Shown here one piece after another: positions 1 through 6,354 of a stretch of 11,087 nt of DNA. Numbering within the stretch: position 1 is the first letter of the stretch; the number at the start of each line of letters is the position of its first letter. Where the stretch lies: assembly GCA_026992705.1 (NCBI GenBank), contig JALWYT010000310.1, positions 1 through 11,087 of the forward strand, read 5' to 3'. Origin of the DNA: Thiotrichaceae bacterium. Its GTDB lineage: Bacteria; Pseudomonadota; Gammaproteobacteria; Thiotrichales; Thiotrichaceae. The notes under the pieces are model-generated. The model made no database searches. It saw only the letters and a program-made list of their open reading frames with translations, and had not been told where the DNA came from. Made by a program: the position numbers and the translations under genes.

Positions 1-734
1 GTAACAATGGCGACTTCATTGCCTGATAGGGCATTGAGCAGGCTGGATTTTCCTGCATTTGGGCGACCTGCGATGACTAAATTCATGCCGTCACGCAATA
101 GACTGCCTTGTTTGGCTTGGGCAAATAGTGAATTAAGCGAGGATTTAATCTGATCAAGACGATCCGTGACGGTCGTATCCGCTAGAAAATCTATTTCTTC
201 TTCAGGGAAGTCTAAGGCGGCTTCGACATAAACCCGTAATTCAATGAGTTGCTGGAGTAAGTCATTGATGAGCTTTGAGAAATCACCTTGCAATGAGCGT
301 AGGGCAGATTTGGCAGCTTCTTCTGAGGCACTGTCGATTAAGTCAGCAATGGCTTCTGCTTGAGCTAGGTCGAGCTTGTCATTGATAAAGGCTCGCTCTG
401 AGAATTCCCCAGGTCTGGCAATTCTTGCTCCAAGTTGCACACAGCGTTTGAGTAGCATATCTAATACAACTTGCCCGCCATGCCCTTGTAGCTCTAGTAC
501 ATGCTCGCCTGTGAATGAGTGGGGGGCAGGGAAGTAAATCGCTACACCATCATCCAGCGTTGAGCCGTCGGCATCTTTAAATTCAGTATGGAGTGCGTAG
601 CGAGCTTTAGGGAGCTTGCCTAAAATGGCTTTAGCAATGTCAGGAGCAGTCTCTCCTGATACTCGGATAATACCGACTCCACCGCGTCCAGACGGTGTTG
701 CCACGGCTGCGATGGTGTCGGATGAAGATTGCAT
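1..734 (-). CDS. mnmE: MnmE, tRNA uridine-5-carboxymethylaminomethyl modification GTPase (partial, C-terminal part off the window)
   Basis: With MnmG this potassium-dependent GTPase builds the (carboxymethyl)aminomethyl group on U34 of tRNAs reading split codon boxes. Reading the minus strand gives 244 codons plus two bases before the window edge. The N-terminal folate-binding domain is clear, with the family start DTIAAVATPSGRGGVGIIRV at residues 6-25 and GHGGQVVLDMLL at 84-95. The first part of the helical domain follows (RPGEFSERAF, 107-116; LAQAEAIADLI, 123-133). The G domain opens with its P-loop GRPNAGKS at 223-230. E. coli MnmE is 454 residues, so roughly the last 210 are missing, including the rest of the G domain and the C-terminal CxGK motif. 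ATG at 734-732 is the only usable start, because an in-frame stop lies seven codons upstream with no other start between. No Shine-Dalgarno is obvious. It lies 14 bases downstream of yidC and is probably co-transcribed with it. Identification is very secure. Confidence 0.97.
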   Translation of the reverse strand, partial: MQSSSDTIAAVATPSGRGGVGIIRVSGETAPDIAKAILGKLPKARYALHTEFKDADGSTLDDGVAIYFPAPHSFTGEHVLELQGHGGQVVLDMLLKRCVQLGARIARPGEFSERAFINDKLDLAQAEAIADLIDSASEEAAKSALRSLQGDFSKLINDLLQQLIELRVYVEAALDFPEEEIDFLADTTVTDRLDQIKSSLNSLFAQAKQGSLLRDGMNLVIAGRPNAGKSSLLNALSGNEVAIV

Positions 735-748
735 AATGGTAAATTTAA

Positions 749-2458
749 CTAGCTAGTCAGGCTGATTTCATTTTTGCCAATAATTTTATTGTTGATATAC
801 CATTGTTGGGCAATGGACAATAGGTTATTTGTTAGCCAGTAAAGCACTAACCCAGCAGGGAACCATAGGAACATTACGGTAAAGATAACAGGCATCCATT
901 GGAATATTTTTTGCTGAGTAGGGTCTAATTGTGTTGGATTAAGTTTTTGCTGAAACCACATCGTTACTCCCATTAATAATGGTAGAATAAAGGTTGGATC
1001 CATGACAGATAAGTCTTTGTACCAAAGAATCCAAGGTGCTTGGCGTAGTTCGACGCTTTCCATTAATACCCAATATAAGCCCATGAAGACTGGAATCTGG
1101 ATTAGCATCGGCAAACATCCACCTAGTGGGTTGACCTTTTCCTTTTTATACAACGCCATCATAGCTTTTTGCTTGCCTTGAGGGTCATTTTTATAACGCT
1201 CATTTATAGATTTTAGTTGAGGGGTTAGCTTTTTCATTCGAGCCATTGATTTATAGCTTACGGCTGATGGGTAGAAGAAAAGAATCTTAATCGTTAAGGT
1301 GACAAAAATAATTGCCCATCCCCAGTTTCCTAGAATACTGTGGAATACTTTTAATAGCCAAAATATAGGTTTTGCGATAAAACTCAAGACACCATAATCA
1401 ACGGTTAAATCTAAACCTTCAGCTAATTCACTTAATATCTTTTGGTCTTTAGGACCAACATAAAATTGGCTTTTAAAACTATCACTTGTTCCACTAGGAA
1501 TTTGTTTTATTGGTGTTGATGTGCCAATAGTATAACTACTAATAAGCCCATTTTTATCATAAACTTTAGAAAAATATTCATTTTTGTCATTTTGTTGTGG
1601 AATCCAGGCACTAATAAAATAATGCTCTAGCATAGCGATCCATCCACCAATAACAGTTGCTTTAATTGGTTCATCCTGCATTTTGTCAAACGGATATTTT
1701 ATATACTTTTCATTATAATAAGCAGGACCAATATATGAATGAATACCTAATATTGAACCAGCTGAACTATCAATTGGAGCATGCCTTAGGCGACGATATT
1801 CATAACCTACCCAGGTTTGATTGGATTGGTTATCAATAATATCCTCCACATCAACGACATATGAGCCTTTTGTGAAAGTAAATTGTTTTGTAACACGAAT
1901 ACCATTCCCATTTGTCCAAGTTAATGGTACAACTAGACGATCACTATCCATTTGATAGTTGAGTTTTTCAGCTGTATATACTGTATTATGATTGGGTGCT
2001 AGGTTTGCTTTATCTTCTTCAGTCGTATTTGCAGTATAAATTAAACCTGCTTGAGCAGCATAACCTTTTTCTTTTAAATTTAAAATCCGCACTGCATGAT
2101 CAGGCTTATCCAAGCTAACAGAGTATTTAGGCAAATCTGCTTGGATGATTGTACCGCCTTGTGTGCTAATCAATAAATCTAAAACATCTGTTTTAACATG
2201 GATTGTTTTTGCCTTGGTATCAAGCTGTGCTGAGTTTGATAGATCATTTGTACTAGCTGTTGCACTTTTTGGCATGGCAATATCTGGAACGGCTTCTTCC
2301 GTGTCGGCAATATTACTATTATGAGTATTACTGCTTTGCGAATTAGTAACCGTTTGTTGTGCTACTGGTTTAGGAGCATGAGCTTGCTGCCAGTTTGTCC
2401 AAATTAAGAAAAGAACAAAAACAAGTGTGAGGTATAGAAAAGGGCGTTGAGATTCCAT
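749..2458 (-). CDS. yidC: YidC, inner-membrane protein insertase / Oxa1 family
   Basis: YidC inserts and folds inner-membrane proteins, alone or with SecYEG. The 569-residue product has the Gram-negative layout. It starts with MESQRPFLYL and a first membrane segment at about 7-21. A polar, Ser/Thr/Asn-rich spacer covers about 28-85 and the periplasmic P1 domain about 86-345. The conserved five-helix core covers about 360-556. Within the core are the cytoplasmic coiled hairpin around YKSMARMKKLTPQLKSINER (402-421) and the signature KVNPLGGCLPMLIQIPVFMG (441-460). Other core motifs are MESVELRQAPW (466-476), ILPLLMGVTM (491-500) and LWFPAGLVLYW (531-541). Lys391 aligns with the groove arginine R366 of E. 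coli; a lysine keeps the positive charge and, from memory, occurs in other proteobacterial YidC. The C-terminal tail is short. The start codon is ATG with no strong ribosome site. YidD, its usual upstream partner, is missing. It is a little longer than E. coli YidC (548). Confidence 0.98.
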   Translation of the reverse strand: MESQRPFLYLTLVFVLFLIWTNWQQAHAPKPVAQQTVTNSQSSNTHNSNIADTEEAVPDIAMPKSATASTNDLSNSAQLDTKAKTIHVKTDVLDLLISTQGGTIIQADLPKYSVSLDKPDHAVRILNLKEKGYAAQAGLIYTANTTEEDKANLAPNHNTVYTAEKLNYQMDSDRLVVPLTWTNGNGIRVTKQFTFTKGSYVVDVEDIIDNQSNQTWVGYEYRRLRHAPIDSSAGSILGIHSYIGPAYYNEKYIKYPFDKMQDEPIKATVIGGWIAMLEHYFISAWIPQQNDKNEYFSKVYDKNGLISSYTIGTSTPIKQIPSGTSDSFKSQFYVGPKDQKILSELAEGLDLTVDYGVLSFIAKPIFWLLKVFHSILGNWGWAIIFVTLTIKILFFYPSAVSYKSMARMKKLTPQLKSINERYKNDPQGKQKAMMALYKKEKVNPLGGCLPMLIQIPVFMGLYWVLMESVELRQAPWILWYKDLSVMDPTFILPLLMGVTMWFQQKLNPTQLDPTQQKIFQWMPVIFTVMFLWFPAGLVLYWLTNNLLSIAQQWYINNKIIGKNEISLTS

Positions 2459-2494
2459 GATTTACATCTGCTATATGAATGATGATGGAGTGTG

Positions 2495-2516
2495 AAACTC
2501 ATAAAATATTGAGTTT
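2495..2516. repeat. AT-rich hairpin between rnpA and yidC
   Basis: The arms AAACTCA (2495-2501) and TGAGTTT (2510-2516) are exact reverse complements around an 8-base A/T loop, in the 105-base gap between rnpA and yidC. On the leftward transcript the hairpin is not followed by a U-run, so it does not look like an intrinsic terminator. It could slow polymerase, protect an mRNA end or be a processing point between the rnpA and yidC messages. With only two G:C pairs in seven it may also be chance. Confidence 0.35.
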
Positions 2517-2546
2517 TCCTAAAATTGCTATCTGCATCCGTCATAA

Positions 2547-2552
2547 ATTATA
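2547..2552 (-). promoter_or_regulatory. Possible -10 box of a yidC promoter
   Basis: The minus strand reads a perfect TATAAT just after the rnpA stop codon and about 90 bases before the yidC start. At a spacing of 17 the -35 hexamer would be CAGGTT, a poor match, and there is no extended -10 TG. It is a candidate for extra transcription of yidC-mnmE independent of rpmH-rnpA. Chance is a serious alternative in DNA this AT-rich. Confidence 0.22.
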
Positions 2553-2563
2553 CGGGTACGATA

Positions 2564-2938
2564 TTATTGAACCTGTGTAATAGAATTCGTCATTTTTCGA
2601 CTAATATACGACCATTGCTTATCAAGCTGATGACGCATTGTTGCTTTGTCTAATGAAGCCGCTGATGTTCGGCACATGACAACAACATCTATATTTGGTA
2701 AATCATGTTGCATGTGCCGAAAGCTTTCACGAATAATTCGTTTTATTCGATTGCGGTCAGTGGCTCGCTTTACCGCCTTCTTTGCAATAGCGAGACCTAA
2801 GCGTGAATGTTCTTCTGTATTAAACCTAACAAGCAATGTAAAGTTAGCATTTCCAAAGCGACGTGCTTTGCTAAACACATATTTGTATTGCTTGGCATCA
2901 AGTAAGCGTAATTCTCGCGAAAATGATGCAGACAACAT
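2564..2938 (-). CDS. rnpA: RnpA, protein subunit of ribonuclease P
   Basis: The small basic protein binds the catalytic RNA of RNase P and helps it remove 5' leaders from pre-tRNAs. Starting at ATG 2938-2936 the protein is 124 residues and begins MLSASFSRELRLL, the same spacing to RELRLL as E. coli RnpA. A TTG three codons upstream (2947-2945) would add MVQ and sits only 4 bases after the rpmH stop; I prefer ATG but cannot exclude TTG, and neither has a clear Shine-Dalgarno. The RNA-binding RNR motif covers about 53-74, with core KKAVKRATDRNRIKRIIRES. The hydrophobic strand IDVVVMCR lies at 83-90. It is 13 bases downstream of rpmH, the near-universal pairing, and probably shares its transcript. 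The usual overlapping yidD does not follow. Confidence 0.97.
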   Translation of the reverse strand: MLSASFSRELRLLDAKQYKYVFSKARRFGNANFTLLVRFNTEEHSRLGLAIAKKAVKRATDRNRIKRIIRESFRHMQHDLPNIDVVVMCRTSAASLDKATMRHQLDKQWSYISRKMTNSITQVQ

Positions 2939-2951
2939 CTGAACCAATATA

Positions 2952-3095
2952 TTAGTGGTGTGCAGGTGTTAAACGAGCACGACCTTTTGCACGACGAGCA
3001 TTGATTACACGACGACCACCAACCGTACTCATACGCTTACGGAAGCCATGAGTACGTGCACGTTTTAGATTACTAGGTTGGAATGTTCTTTTCAT
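2952..3095 (-). CDS. rpmH: Ribosomal protein L34 (bL34)
   Basis: A 47-residue, strongly basic protein of the large ribosomal subunit. The sequence begins MKRTFQPSNLKRARTHGFRK (1-20), continues with RMSTVGGRRVINARRAKGRA (21-40) and ends RLTPAHH. This is the bL34 family from end to end, one residue longer than E. coli L34 with a slightly different tail. It starts at ATG 3095-3093; a purine stretch (AAAGGG) ends only two bases before the start, closer than usual. It is the first gene of the leftward unit, divergent from dnaA across the 654-base gap. The upstream stretch offers only weak -10 candidates (TATAAG at about 50 bases upstream), so I do not call a promoter. Confidence 0.98.
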   Translation of the reverse strand: MKRTFQPSNLKRARTHGFRKRMSTVGGRRVINARRAKGRARLTPAHH

Positions 3096-3151
3096 TACCC
3101 TTTACCGATTAAAATTTGAGCCTAAAATATTTCTTGCCTTATAAAACAAAC

Positions 3152-3165
3152 ACAAAAACATTACT
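3152..3165 (-). repeat. 14-base inverted repeat, rpmH-side copy
   Basis: The minus strand here reads AGTAATGTTTTTGT, identical to the plus strand at 3520-3533. The copies point toward rpmH and dnaA respectively, each in the direction of transcription. This copy lies 57 bases before the rpmH start. A 14-base exact match between strands is unlikely by chance in 654 bases (my rough estimate is about 0.01), although the T-run raises that. It may be a shared regulator or promoter-proximal element. Confidence 0.5.
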
Positions 3166-3229
3166 GAAAATGGACGGGCAAGTTAATTCATGCAAGTTTA
3201 CATGTCAATATAAAATATGACTAATATTC

Positions 3230-3243
3230 ATTAGAAGTCTAAT
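3230..3243. repeat. Short palindrome ATTAGA-AG-TCTAAT
   Basis: Two exact 6-base arms flank AG. An adjoining CTAAT at 3221-3225 can also pair with the first arm, so the segment carries three half-sites in alternating orientation. The arrangement is consistent with binding of a dimeric protein, but the composition is A/T-rich and no known operator is recognised. Confidence 0.3.
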
Positions 3244-3326
3244 TTAATGTAAACCTTACTAACATATGAAATTTTATAATAGCCTCTATCTAAAATAGTA
3301 ATAAGACAAAATAATTTATTATATAT

Positions 3327-3348
3327 CAATAATATAAGATAATTATTG
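3327..3348. repeat. AT-rich inverted repeat CAATAAT / ATTATTG
   Basis: Seven-base arms CAATAAT (3327-3333) and ATTATTG (3342-3348) are separated by 8 bases, within the most AT-rich part of the intergenic region. One edge abuts the best minus-strand DnaA-box-like match at 3347-3355. It could help strand opening if this is an origin, or be chance in such DNA. Confidence 0.35.
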
Positions 3349-3355
3349 AGTATAA
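3347..3355 (-). promoter_or_regulatory. DnaA-box-like 9-mer (8/9)
   Basis: The minus strand reads TTATACTCA and differs from TTATNCACA only at position 7. It lies beside the AT-richest segment, where a DnaA box next to an unwinding element is expected. It is one of only two 8/9 matches in the region, close to chance, so the call is weak. Confidence 0.25.
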
Positions 3356-3366
3356 AAGATATATAG

Positions 3367-3394
3367 TTGATTGCTTTTTTTTTTTTTTTATAAC
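3367..3394 (+). promoter_or_regulatory. Possible promoter built around the T15 run
   Basis: TTGATT (3367-3372) and TATAAC (3389-3394) match the -35 and -10 hexamers at 4/6 and 5/6 with a 16-base spacer. The spacer is GC followed by 14 of the 15 T. A perfect TATAAT follows at 3406-3411. If used toward dnaA, the leader would be about 350 bases. A length change in the T-run would alter the spacing and so could vary promoter strength. No transcript evidence is available here. Confidence 0.28.
3375..3389. repeat. Homopolymer run of 15 T
   Basis: Fifteen consecutive T on the plus strand, in the AT-rich part of the rpmH-dnaA gap. No GC-rich stem precedes it, so it is not a Rho-independent terminator. 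It is bent or rigid DNA by composition, is prone to slippage, and its length may carry sequencing error. Confidence 0.9.
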
Positions 3395-3519
3395 TTCAAT
3401 TTATCTATAATGTTAAATCTTCGTTAGCTTAATAATTTTCCAACAAAGGACACTTGTTTATTCGAAGGTTCTTTTAAAGTGTATTAGTGATAGTTGCAAA
3501 AGTATTGTCAGAAATCAGA

Positions 3520-3533
3520 AGTAATGTTTTTGT
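3520..3533 (+). repeat. 14-base inverted repeat, dnaA-side copy
   Basis: The plus strand reads AGTAATGTTTTTGT, the partner of the minus-strand copy at 3152-3165. It is 216 bases before the dnaA start. Flanking bases differ between the two copies, so the match stops at these 14 bases. Confidence 0.5.
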
Positions 3534-3556
3534 AAAAGGAAACTGCTTACTATCAA

Positions 3557-3565
3557 TTATAGACA
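3557..3565 (+). promoter_or_regulatory. DnaA-box-like 9-mer (8/9)
   Basis: TTATAGACA differs from TTATNCACA only at position 6 (G for C). It lies 184 bases before dnaA, so it could serve either an origin or dnaA autoregulation. Evidence is limited to the sequence match. Confidence 0.28.
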
Positions 3566-3749
3566 GATGTATGTTATTTCGGATAAGTTAAGTTCCTAGC
3601 AACAATATCAGCATTCAATACTGCAGCACTCTATATTCTTCAATATTCCGTATAAAATTAGTAAGTGGAGACGATGCTTGCCTCTTAACGCTGATAAAGC
3701 TAAACATACTCACTAAAATACCCGAGTCAAAATAATAGGAATAACCTCC

Positions 3750-5150
3750 ATGCTTTGGCAGCAATGTTTACAACAGCTTGAACATCATTTTTCTGAGCAA
3801 GATATTAATACTTGGCTTCGAACATTGCATCCACAAGAATATGATCGAATGCTTCTTTTACTTGCACCTAACCCATTTGTTTTAAGCCATGTTCATGAAA
3901 ATTATATTACACAGGTTGTTGCTATTGTTCGTTCACTAACTAGTGATCCTGAGTATCAAGTTACTTTACAGATTGGTACTAGTGATTTAATTCCTACAGA
4001 GTCTATTAGTAGCAAACAAACAAGTCGTCAATTTATTGAAGGCTACTCTGCATCCCCACAGCCTGTACCGACATCGCCTGTACATACTTTAGAGTTAGTA
4101 ACTCAGCGAGTGACACAGATTGAGTTTGTCAGTAATATTAATAAAAAGATGATATTTGATAATTTTATAGAAGGTAATTCTAATCAACTAGCACGAGCTG
4201 CATCAATGCAAGTTGGTGATAATCCTGGTCATGCCTATAACCCATTATTTATTTATGGTGGTGTCGGTTTAGGTAAGACACATTTAATACATGCTATTGG
4301 TAACGCAATTTTAGATAAATGCCCTGAATCCAAAGTTTTGTATTTACACTCTGAAAAGTTTGTAAATGATATGGTAAGTGGTTTAAGAAATAATACGATT
4401 GATCGTTTTAAAGCTTATTATCGTAATGTTGATGCCTTACTAATTGATGATATTCAATTTTTTGCCAAAAAAGAGCGTTCTATGGAAGAATTCTTCCATA
4501 CCTTTAATGCCTTACTAGAAGGACAAAAGCAAATTATTTTAACCTCTGACCGCTTTCCTCGAGAAGTTGAAGGCATTGATGATCGCCTTCGCTCACGCTT
4601 TAATTGGGGGTTAACTGTGCAAGTTGAACCACCAGAGCTAGAAACTCGAGTCGCTATTTTACGTAAAAAAGGTGAAGAGGCAGGTATTGAATTGCCTAAT
4701 GATGTTGCTTTTTTTATTGCTGAACGCTTTCGTTCCAATATTCGTGACTTAGAGGGAGCACTGCAGCGTATTGCCGCTAGTGTTCGCTTAAGAAATCAAA
4801 CCGATATTGACCTCAATTTTGTACAAGATGCTTTGCGTGATCAACTTGCTAGTCAAGATCGAATGGTTACGATGCCGAATATTAAAAAAATTGTAGCAAA
4901 ATATTATAATATTAGAACATCGGATTTAGATTCAAAAAAGCGGACTCGCTCAATTGCACGACCACGTCAAATGGCAATGGCATTGTCTAAAGAATTAACT
5001 AGCCATAGCTTACCTGAGATTGGTAATGAATTTGGTGGTAGAGACCATACAACCGTGCTACATGCTTGTCGAAAAATTAAAGAGTTGATTAAAACTGACA
5101 ATCGATTAGCTGAAGATTATCAAATTCTTCAACGTACATTGATTAGTTAG
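3750..5150 (+). CDS. dnaA: DnaA, chromosomal replication initiator
   Basis: ATP-DnaA binds 9-base boxes at the origin, oligomerises, melts the unwinding element and helps load DnaB. The 466-residue protein has all four domains. Domain I (1-77) begins MLWQQCLQQL. A short Ser/Thr/Pro linker covers about 78-125. The AAA+ domain (about 130-345) has Walker A GGVGLGKT (170-177), Walker B LLIDDIQF (230-237), ILTSDR (263-268), RLRSRF with the arginine finger (279-284) and sensor 2 RSNIRDLEG (328-336). The DNA-binding domain ends with GGRDHTTVLHACRKI (429-443), whose base-reading residues match E. coli, so it should recognise ordinary TTATNCACA boxes. ATG at 3750 has an AGGA nine bases upstream (3737-3740). 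A TATAAAAT at 3651 lacks a good -35, so the promoter is unassigned. Codons are distinctly AT-rich, more so than in gyrB. It is the first gene of the rightward block. Confidence 0.99.
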   Translation: MLWQQCLQQLEHHFSEQDINTWLRTLHPQEYDRMLLLLAPNPFVLSHVHENYITQVVAIVRSLTSDPEYQVTLQIGTSDLIPTESISSKQTSRQFIEGYSASPQPVPTSPVHTLELVTQRVTQIEFVSNINKKMIFDNFIEGNSNQLARAASMQVGDNPGHAYNPLFIYGGVGLGKTHLIHAIGNAILDKCPESKVLYLHSEKFVNDMVSGLRNNTIDRFKAYYRNVDALLIDDIQFFAKKERSMEEFFHTFNALLEGQKQIILTSDRFPREVEGIDDRLRSRFNWGLTVQVEPPELETRVAILRKKGEEAGIELPNDVAFFIAERFRSNIRDLEGALQRIAASVRLRNQTDIDLNFVQDALRDQLASQDRMVTMPNIKKIVAKYYNIRTSDLDSKKRTRSIARPRQMAMALSKELTSHSLPEIGNEFGGRDHTTVLHACRKIKELIKTDNRLAEDYQILQRTLIS

Positions 5151-5200
5151 ATTAGATTTCTCCAAGCAGAACAAAAAGCACTAATAAATGATAACCACCA

Positions 5201-5206
5201 TATAAT
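5201..5206 (+). promoter_or_regulatory. Perfect TATAAT just before dnaN
   Basis: TATAAT ends 9 bases before the dnaN ATG. Transcription from it would begin almost at the start codon and yield a nearly leaderless message. The -35 at spacing 17 (GCACTA) is poor. It lies in the 65-base dnaA-dnaN gap, which has no hairpin. It may be chance. Confidence 0.2.
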
Positions 5207-5215
5207 GAGTTAGAT

Positions 5216-6337
5216 ATGAAAATCGCAATTTCTAGAGAAATTTTATTTAAACTGATTAGTAATGTTATTGGAGCAGTAGAAAAACGTAGTACTAATCAGG
5301 TACTTGAAAATATACTTTTGCAAGCTAAAAATGGCAGATTAACCCTAGTGGGGACAGACCTTGAGATTGAGCTATCAACACAGGTAGAACTTGATGCCGA
5401 AGAAGACGGAGGTATTACCGTACCTGCTCGCAAATTTCTTGATATTTGTAAAGCTTTACCTAGTGACACACTGTTATCATTAGACGTTAGCAATAATCAG
5501 AATCAGCGATTAATTATTCAAGGCGTTCGCAGTCGTTTTGAATTAGCCACACTTCCTGCAGAGGAATTTCCCTTGCTTGATCAAATTGATATTGATGAAG
5601 AAGTCCAGATCGCAGAAAAAGATTTAAAATATGCCCTCGATGCAACCGCATTTTCTATGGCAAACCAAGATGTGCGTTACTATCTTAATGGCATGTTATT
5701 TGACTTAACAGAAGATGGTTTAGCGACGGTTTCAACGGATGGTCACCGCCTCGCTTATCATAAAAATCCCAATATTAGCGTTAATGCTGAAAATGGTAAT
5801 AGACAACAAATTATCCTGCCACGAAAAGGTGTGTTAGAACTTTCTCGCTTACTTGATCGTACTCGTGATTTACCTATTACTCTACAAATCAGTCGAAATC
5901 ATATTCGAGTACAAACCGATAATGTTTGTTTTACCTCAAAACTTATTGATGGTCGTTATCCTGATTACAAGGGAGCAATGCCAGTTAACTTTGCGACAGA
6001 GCTTACTTTAGACCGCCAGCAACTTCGTGATACGTTGCAACGAGTTTCGATTTTATCGAATGAAAAATTTAAAGGTATTAAGCTAACTTTCAATAGAAAC
6101 CTAATGGTGATTGAATCGAACAACCCTGAACAAGAAACAGCGGTTGAAGAGTTTGATATTAACTATAATGGCGATGACTTTGAGATTGGCTTCAATGTAA
6201 CCTATTTGCTCGAAGCAATTAATCACTTAAAAGGCGATACTATGATGCTCTGCTTAAATACACCAGAAAGCAGCGTATTAGCCTATGACCCAGACGATGG
6301 CTCAACTCGCTATATTGTTATGCCAATCAAACTATAG
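5216..6337 (+). CDS. dnaN: DnaN, DNA polymerase III beta sliding clamp
   Basis: The beta clamp is a dimeric ring around DNA that tethers polymerase III and other clamp-binding proteins such as MutS, Hda and ligase. The 373-residue product (E. coli 366) has three tandem clamp folds. Family motifs include LENILLQAKNGRLTLVGTDL (30-49), SMANQDVRYYLNGMLF (147-162), TDGHRLA (174-180), SKLIDGRYPDY (241-251) and the C-terminal pocket strand YIVMPIKL (366-373). The terminal MPIKL replaces E. coli MPMRL conservatively at the site that binds partner peptides. ATG at 5216 has only a weak GAG six bases upstream. It follows dnaA by 65 bases and precedes recF by 17, the standard order, and is probably transcribed with them. 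Slightly longer acidic inserts (such as DAEEDGG at 60-66) account for the extra residues. Confidence 0.99.
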   Translation: MKIAISREILFKLISNVIGAVEKRSTNQVLENILLQAKNGRLTLVGTDLEIELSTQVELDAEEDGGITVPARKFLDICKALPSDTLLSLDVSNNQNQRLIIQGVRSRFELATLPAEEFPLLDQIDIDEEVQIAEKDLKYALDATAFSMANQDVRYYLNGMLFDLTEDGLATVSTDGHRLAYHKNPNISVNAENGNRQQIILPRKGVLELSRLLDRTRDLPITLQISRNHIRVQTDNVCFTSKLIDGRYPDYKGAMPVNFATELTLDRQQLRDTLQRVSILSNEKFKGIKLTFNRNLMVIESNNPEQETAVEEFDINYNGDDFEIGFNVTYLLEAINHLKGDTMMLCLNTPESSVLAYDPDDGSTRYIVMPIKL

Positions 6338-6354
6338 CGTGACAGGCTACGGCA

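Larger units (their letters stand above)
3096..3749. other. Gene-free rpmH-dnaA intergenic region, candidate oriC
   Basis: This 654-base gap between divergent rpmH and dnaA is where many gammaproteobacteria outside the enterics keep oriC. It is very AT-rich, with 3301-3420 holding only about 16 G or C in 120 bases, which would suit a DNA-unwinding element. It also has a T15 run and several inverted repeats. Against an oriC call, I find no exact TTATNCACA DnaA box on either strand. There are two 8/9 matches, TTATACTCA (minus, 3347-3355) and TTATAGACA (plus, 3557-3565), and several 7/9 matches, about what chance would give. No open reading frame of any credible length and no tRNA-like structure was seen. 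The location supports an origin and the box content does not. It must also contain the dnaA and rpmH promoters. Confidence 0.5.

Noticed and set aside
2725..2731. TTTCACG, half of a parS site within rnpA
   Set aside because: The other half (AATAATT) does not match, so it is not a ParB site by sequence.
2646..2942. Plus-strand 98-codon frame opposite rnpA
   Set aside because: It lies almost wholly antisense to a well-conserved rnpA, its composition follows from the complement of the basic RnpA codons, and it matches no family I know.
2936..2947. TTG at 2947 as the rnpA start
   Set aside because: ATG at 2938 reproduces the family N-terminal length exactly; TTG remains possible because it sits 4 bases after rpmH, but is less likely.
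3375..3389. T15 run as an intrinsic terminator
   Set aside because: No GC-rich stem precedes the run on either strand, and no convergent gene needs terminating there.
3096..3749. tRNA, small RNA or small protein gene in the rpmH-dnaA gap
   Set aside because: No cloverleaf-like arms, no frame beyond about ten codons after an ATG with a ribosome site, and only AT-rich repeats.
4454..4738. Minus-strand frame opposite dnaA
   Set aside because: Antisense to the DnaA AAA+ domain; no independent support.
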